From the NCBI GenBank assembly GCA_009193035.1, contig SWDT01000174.1, forward strand, positions 48,256 through 112,255: a stretch of 64,000 bases of DNA, read 5' to 3'. This document shows, one piece after another, positions 58,012 to 64,000 of the stretch. Within the stretch, counting starts at the first letter, position 1. Every line of letters starts with the position of its first letter. Below the pieces are notes generated by a model. It did no database searches. It was not told the origin of the DNA and saw only the letters and a list, made by a program, of their open reading frames with translations. Both the position numbers and the translations under genes were made by a program. This DNA is from Halicephalobus mephisto (lineage: Eukaryota; Nematoda; Chromadorea; Rhabditida; Panagrolaimidae).

Positions 58012-61000
58012 TTAAATAGACTGTGTCGAAATGATCAAGTAATCCAATTGATTCGGAAGTTGCGGAGTGTCTCCTCGTTCTTCGCAAATTTCGTATTCTT
58101 CGGTATAAAGATCATCAGAAGGAGCGGCACTGCTGAGAGTCAAGTCATCGTGAAGAAGACAACCGACTTCATCGATGTCGTCTGATTTTTCTTTCTTAAT
58201 TTTCCGTTCAAGAGCAGCTGAAATCGTTTTTTCATTTTGAAGCTGAGCTTTGAGGTCGTGGATTTGTTTTTCAAGTTGATCTGATCGTTCTCGTTCTTCG
58301 TCTAGCATCCTGTAAAATTACGGTATTTTAAACTCATACTATAAAAAAACAAAAAATAAAAATTACAGTATTTTTAAAAATTATAAAAAAAAAAGTAAAA
58401 ATTGCAATATTTTTTAAAATTATTATTATTGTAAAAAATATAAAAAAACTAAAATTGTCCCAAAACGAGTTGCTAAAAATTCAAAATTTCAGGTATTTGT
58501 TCCAAAATTATATTATTGTGGAAATCGAAAATAAAGTTTAATACGAAATTGTCTCAAAACGAATTTTTAGAACTTTCCAGTCGGGACCAAAAAGTGTGAA
58601 ATTTAACGTTTGTGATTTTACTAAAATGTAACTACAATTACATTATTTAAAAAACAAAAAATGATTTTTTAAAATCTTCTTGAAACGAATTTTCGAAATT
58701 TTTCAAAACAAAAATATATTGCAATTTTGGTTTTGAAGAATTATTTCGTAATTTTGTGAAATTTTACAATTAATCATATATTGTAGAAAAATTAGAAATA
58801 AATTTTTCCGCGAAACTATTTCGACACAAATTTCTGAAAGTTTTTAGAAACTACAGTAATTTGAAATTCAATTTTTCGCACTGATTATTTCGTAATCCAT
58901 CCTCGGAAATATGTTCTTCTTAAATACGTCTATGAGTTTCTAAACTACGGTCATACAGGGTACCTAACCCTCTGTCCGTCTGCTAGGGTTGCTTTCGATA
59001 TATGAAAGTACTTCTAGATCTCGGATAAATCATACCCAAGACTACAGTATCCCCTCGGAAGTGGATTAATCCCTTCATTACGGACACTTACCTTGTCGCA
59101 AGTTCCCTGACAATTTCCTCATCGTAGAGAGCTCGACGTTCTTCGTTAAGGAGTTCTGTAAGTCTCTGGTTTTCCGTTTCGAGTGCCAATTTCCAAGAAT
59201 ATTCTTTTTCTTTCCCCATGTTTTCGTTTCTTTTCGAACATTCTCGATCAAAATTGAACAATTCAGACTTGGTACGGTATTCAATAACCAAATTCATGTC
59301 TGAAATTACTACAGTATATTTTAAATTCCCAGTCAATCTAACCCGCAATCCAATGTTGTCTTTGAATTTCGTCAAAATGACCAAATTGGAACTTTTGCTT
59401 TGAGGCAAACAATTGCCAAGTAAATCTGTCTTCTTCAAAAGTCCCCATCTGAAAATTTACTTTTTAAACTTTATTGGTTTTAAAATTTACTTTTTTAAAT
59501 TTTATTATTAATTTTAAAATTTGTTTTTTAAAATTTATTGGTTTTAAAATTTATTTTTTAAAATTTTATTATTAGTTTTAAAATTTACTTTTTTAAACTT
59601 TATTGGTTTTAAAATTTGTTTTTTAAACTTTATTGATTTTAAAAATTACTTTTTAAAATTTTATTATTAATTTTAAAATTTATTTTTTAAACTTTATTAT
59701 TATTTTTAAAATTTACTTTTTTAAATTTGTTAATTTCTTAAATTTATCAATTTTTAAATTTCCTTAAATTTTTTATTTTTTAAAAATTTGTTAAATCTAT
59801 TATTTTTTAAAATTATTAAAATTTAAAAATTTCTAATTTTCTTTATTTTTATAAATTTTAAATTTTTTAAATTTTACTTTCTAAGATTAAAATTTTTATT
59901 TTTTATTATGTTCTTACGTGTACTGTACTGTTGATGTCGAGAACAATTGCTCTTCTGTTCGAAACAGTCGTTTTTTTGTGTAAAGGCCACAGGAATACTG
60001 TACCAGGAACCAAAGTGCACCAATAACTCTTCCATTTTCTGGATGATTTCCTTCTGGTGCAGGACAATTTCGAAGACAATTTACGACACATCACAAAACC
60101 CTAAAAATTGCTTTATTTACGAAATTTCGAACAACTTTGTACTTTTTTGAATGGAGATCCGACAGAAAATTAGACTTTTTTAATTTTGCAAAAATTATCT
60201 AAATCGGGACAACGAGGCTTGCAGATTCCGAATCTGAAGTCAGAATTGGAAGTTCGTCTCCAGAATTCCGGGTTTTGAAGTTTGAGATCTCACAAGTCCC
60301 TTAGGTGAAGTCCAGTCAACTTTGTTTTTTAAAAAATATCTATCTCTGAGATCTCCAACTTTTTTCGAACACCAACTTCTGAAGTCCTGTTCTAAGGGGA
60401 ATTCCGAAGTCTCGTGGTCTTTTTTACCAATAAACACTATTTGGACGATCCTTGAAGATGCCGGATTTTGCGTATATTTGTAACCTTTAGGATCTTCTAA
60501 AATCCACAGTACACCAGTGCATTGAAGTCATATCTCATCAGAAAAACTAATTCTGACGTCAGATTCAGAATCTCCGGATTCGATTACCCTATTCTAGACA
60601 CTTTTGTTCAAATTTAAAAAGAATAAATTTCTACAAAAAAACGTAACTTTAAATTTTGTAACAATTGCGAAATGTGACAAAAATGTAACAAAATTATCAC
60701 ATTTTTTATACATATTTGATATTCGTGACGGAAATTAAAACGAAATGGTGATGATTTTCATTTGTTACTGGACCAAAAATTACGCTTTTTTGTGTATGTC
60801 GAAAAAGTACAAAGTTACGTAAAATAATGCTTCGTATTATTAAAGCTGGAATTCAAAATTCAAGATCGAAATTCTAATTTCTCATATTAAAACACATTTA
60901 TGAATTTTTCTTACTGTAAAATATTCTTTCATTTAAGTTGATAAAATCGGATATCTGGATTTCTCGAATCGCAATGACTTATGAATCGTGTCTTAACACG

Positions 61001-61443
61001 AAAAATTAGAATTTCGAATTCTGAATTTTAATTTTGAAAATACGAAGCATAGATCTCAAGGACTTAAAAATTACCTTGTTCACAATCTGGGAAACATAGC
61101 GATCGAATACCCTATCCACCACGGGTTCTAGTTGTTTTCTATCAGGAAATACTAAATCGCAAAGTTCAATAAGTTCACGAAAGGTCACTTGGTCGTTTTG
61201 CTGAGGAATATCCAACGGACCCGAACATCTGGGTCTTATTAGTCGAAATAATTCGTTTATTATAAAATGAGCCTGAGCTCCAGTTATATACTGTAATGCC
61301 CTATTCCTCGACGACGTTCCTACGTTCGGCGACCTATTGATTCCTTCTATAGGCTCAGCAAACAATAAAAATAATCGGAAAAGTCGTTGAAAGAGCGGAT
61401 CAGAAATCAGCGATCCGTCGTCTTCTTCTAAACACTTTCTCAT
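58012..61443 (-). CDS. SWAP-70/DEF6-like protein (PH domain plus coiled coil)
   Basis: Exons (minus) 61443-61075, 60100-59918, 59448-59343, 59299-59092 and 58309-58012 give 387 residues. The N-terminal helical region (1-123; LFQRLFRLFLLFAE..., DRVFDRYVSQIVNK) matches the EF-hand-like part of SWAP-70 in place. A PH domain follows (about 124-222): KSYWCTLVPGTVFLW near the start and the invariant Trp in EIQRQHWIAD at its last helix. A coiled coil (225-330; ENQRLTELLNEERRALYDEE, MLDEERERSDQLEKQI) and an acidic tail complete it. Family members bind phosphoinositides and act on Rac/F-actin. It is about 200 residues shorter than vertebrate members. Exons 3 and 4 are split by a 43-nt intron. TTATAG ends 5 nt before the ATG. 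Intron 1 contains a MITE. Confidence 0.7.
60632..60798. mobile_element. MITE, copy 2 (in SWAP-70-like intron 1)
   Basis: Same family as 25373-25537: left end TACAAAAAAACGTAAC, interior GCGAAATGTGACAAAAATGT, right end TACGCTTTTTTGTGTA, flanked by TA. Confidence 0.75.
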
Positions 61444-61556
61444 ATTTTCTATAATTTCAATATTTTCAATATTCTTAATATTTTCTATAATTTCAATATT
61501 TTCAATATTCTTAATATTTTCAATATTTTCTATAATTTCAATATTTCCAATTTTCT
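61444..61556. repeat. Minisatellite upstream of the SWAP-70-like gene
   Basis: TATTTTCTATAATTTCAA and TATTTTCAATATTCTTAA alternate over about 110 bp, immediately 5' of the minus-strand ATG. Confidence 0.8.
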
Positions 61557-62269
61557 ATTAAAAATAATACTGATTCAAGATAAAAATAATTTTTCGCTGA
61601 AATATGTAACATTAATTTTTGTCAAATTTTAGAAATCGCAATTTTAAAAAATATAAAATGGAAATTGTCACGAAATAGTCTCAACACGAATTTTTAGAAT
61701 TATATGATTATAAAAATTAAAAATCAAAATTGTTTTCAAACAAATTCCTAGGATTTTTAAAAACACGGAAACTTGAGATTTCAGATACTCGTTTCAAAAT
61801 CATATGGTTATAAAAATCAAAAGTTAAAATTTCTTCACAAAATAGTCCGGAGATAAAATTTCAGAATTTTCTAGTCAAGACCAAAAAATAAAAAATTAAT
61901 ATTTATGCAATTCTGTTTAAACATAAAAATTAAAAAATAATTGTTTCACAAAATGGTCTCGAGACGAATTTTAAAAATTTTCTAGTCAAGACCAAAAAGT
62001 AAAAAATTAATATTTATGCAATTCTGTTTAAACATAAAAATTAAAAAATAATTTTTTAACTAAATGGTCTCGAGACGAATTTTAAAAATGTCTTAAATTA
62101 CAAACTTCAGAAGTCTGAAAACTTTCAAAAAGATTCTAAAAGGTTTCAGATTCTCATTAAATTGCAAAATGTTCTAAAAACATATTTTTTAAAATTCAAT
62201 ATTATTAAAAAATACCAAATTACTTAATAGTTCGAAGAAAAAATAAAAAATAAACTTTTCTGCATGTGT
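61557..62269. other. Spacer with dispersed repeats
   Basis: 61660-62080 holds four copies of the dispersed block AAATGGTCTCGAGACGAATT / TCTAGTCAAGACCAAAAA. No gene seen. Confidence 0.6.
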
Positions 62270-64000
62270 GTTGTCGACGAGATCGAGGAAGATAGGCCGA
62301 CTTGTGGCACACGTCTGATATTTCCTAATCCCCTCCGGCAGTGCGGCAGGTGAGCCTGAGATTTCAATACATCAACTAATGTAACATTACGCCAAATTTA
62401 AAAAAAAAGATTTATCTGTTTTTCGAGAAAAATTATCCAAAAGAAAAATGTAAACTAACATTATGTACTGGGTAAGCAGAGCTGTCAAGTTTTCGAAATC
62501 TTCCACTTTCGAATTCGAATTGATTCGATCCAGTTTTGAATCTTTCAATTTTCGAATTCGAACTAGTTCAATTCGGATCTGAATCTTTCGATTTCCGGAT
62601 TCAAGTTGATCCTATTCAGATTCGAACCCTTCGATTTTCGAACTTAACCAATCAGATTCAGATTCAGATTGATCTGATTCAGATTCGAACCTTTCGATTT
62701 TCGAACTTAACCAATCAGATTCAGATTCAAGCTTATCCGATTCAGATTCGAACCTTTCGATTTTCGAATTTCTGAAATCGACAGTTCTGTGGGTAAGAGA
62801 ACAGTGTCAAAACTGTAGCTCTTAGTTTGAATTGAAATCTAACTTTTGTTGATCCAAAGGTTTCTTTGCACATGCGGTCAACTTCGGATCAAAGAGGAAA
62901 TAAGCCTTGCGCAGCAGGGGGACGTTAAGTCCAGCTAGGAAACAATTCGCCATTCAATAGAGATTTCGAATTTTCGAATTCAAATAAATTAAATCCTAAG
63001 TTAAGAAAATACAAATTCTAAAATCTAAATAGAGAAATTTAAATTTTAAAAATTAAAAAATCTAAATTTGATTAAATTTTAAAAATTAAAAAATCTAAAT
63101 TTGATTAAATTTAATTTTAATATCGGAACTTCTGAAGCTCAATCCGAAAATTCGAATTAAATTAAATCCGAAAATCAAAGAAATCCGAAAATCAAAGAAA
63201 TCTGAATTAAAATTTCAGAAAATCTGAAGCAGAATCTTCGTGATGTGACATCTATGTTCCAATTTTTACAAATTTGATTTAAAAATAAAAAATTATAATA
63301 AAAAAGAAAATTCTATTCGAAAAACTCAAAAATCGAAGGTTTTAAAAATCGACAGCTTTGCCGTTGAATGAAACCACAACAGCTGCCACGATTCGATCAC
63401 ATTTGTCTGGCCATTTATATCTGCATAATAACTAATCAAAATTAAAACTTTTTTAAACCAAAAAATAAAAAATAAACTTTAACTAAAAAATAAAAATAAA
63501 AACTTTATTATAAAAAAGTAGAAAATTTTTAAAGAAAAAAATTAAAATTTTCTGTTTTTTAATTTAAAAAATAAAAATAAAAATTTTTAAGTAAGAAATA
63601 AAAAATAAAATTTTTTAAAAATAAAAAATAAAAATAAAATTTTATTATAAAAAAGTGGAAAATTTAAAAAAAAATAATAAAAATTTACTGTTTTTTAATT
63701 AAAAAAATAAAAATAAAAATTTTTAAGTAAGAAATAAAAAATAAAAATTTTTATATAAAAAATAAAATTTAATTTTTTAAAATTAAAAAATAAAAATTTC
63801 TTAAATAAGAATTTTTTTAAGTTAAAAAATGAAAATTGAGTTTTTTAAAATAGAAAAATAAAAATTTTTTAAGAAAATAAAAAACAACTTTTAATGGAAA
63901 AAGAAACAAAGGGATTTGTGGTTGATGAATAGGTCGCGGACAGGATTCAGACTGATCGAAATTGAGGACCCGAATAAGAGCAGGATAAGCTGACCAATGA
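62270..64000. other. Right-end spacer with repeats and coding-like islands
   Basis: 62490-62790 repeats TTCGAATTCGAACTAGTTCA and ATTCAGATTCGAACCTTTCG. Islands richer in G+C lie at 62270-62390 (minus reads ALPEGIRKYQTCATSRPIFL), 62840-62960 (minus, ATG-start frame MANCFLAGLNVPLLRKAYFL to a stop, about 43 residues), 63349-63423 (minus, after a TATTATGCAG acceptor, CDRIVAAVVVSFNGKAVDF to a stop) and 63900-64000. They may be exons of a minus-strand gene that begins beyond the window. I could not join them. Confidence 0.35.

Noticed and set aside
62536..62775. 79-aa repetitive ORF
   Set aside because: Translation of the TTCGAATTCGAA-type repeat array; no start context or domain.

Overview
The window is animal nuclear DNA and almost certainly comes from a rhabditid-type nematode. 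It is very AT-rich. Introns run from 43 nt to about 2 kb and end in TTTTCAG-type acceptors. Several start codons lie 0-12 nt behind an intron-less TTTTCAG/TTTTTAG acceptor, which is the layout of spliced-leader trans-splicing. The gene content also fits: a nematode-style nuclear hormone receptor, a DEX-1-like nidogen/EGF protein and a calsequestrin. Dispersed short repeats (cores TCGACACGAATTT, TTGATATATGAAA, TTACAGTA) fill introns and spacers throughout.

Layout. 1-2800: repeats with degenerate tRNA-like copies. 2811-6372 (+): heparan sulfate 3-O-sulfotransferase. 6993-9327 (-): calsequestrin, whose acidic C-terminus is on a small last exon reached through a GC-AG intron. 9399-10375: a repeat array with a period near 165 bp. 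12741-15758 (-): two tandem p24/TMED cargo-receptor genes spaced like an operon, divergent from spt-2 (16194-17897, +). 17968-22579 (-): nuclear hormone receptor with a duplicated intron block, one copy of which carries an insertion. 23700-25346 (+): a nematode-type gene of unknown function, possibly decaying, followed by a TA-flanked MITE. 25829-26538: two small convergent genes. 26539-34429: repeat-rich spacer. 34430-41829 (+): dex-1-like membrane protein of nine exons.

42190-50380 is an accessory island. It holds three copies of a long repeat in inverted/direct array, a Lys-rich ORF, a virus-like (Polinton-type) ORF, an intact SleB-family peptidoglycan hydrolase gene with a eukaryotic TATA box, 5'-UTR intron and poly(A) signal, an unknown ORF with its own TATA box, and a broken CACTA/EnSpm-like transposase. 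A fragment of the 24.4-25.3 kb gene family lies at each edge. 50637-54984 (-): an 877-residue RG-rich/helical protein. 58012-61443 (-): a SWAP-70/DEF6-like protein (PH domain plus coiled coil). The right end is repeats with a few unassigned coding-like islands.

The housekeeping genes serve the secretory pathway and calcium storage (TMED pair, calsequestrin), the cell surface and matrix (sulfotransferase, DEX-1-like) and chromatin/transcription (SPT2, NHR). The most unusual content is the island, where a bacterial-type cell-wall hydrolase sits inside repeats typical of a mobile element and looks domesticated for expression. All exon models were made by hand from splice signals and reading phase.
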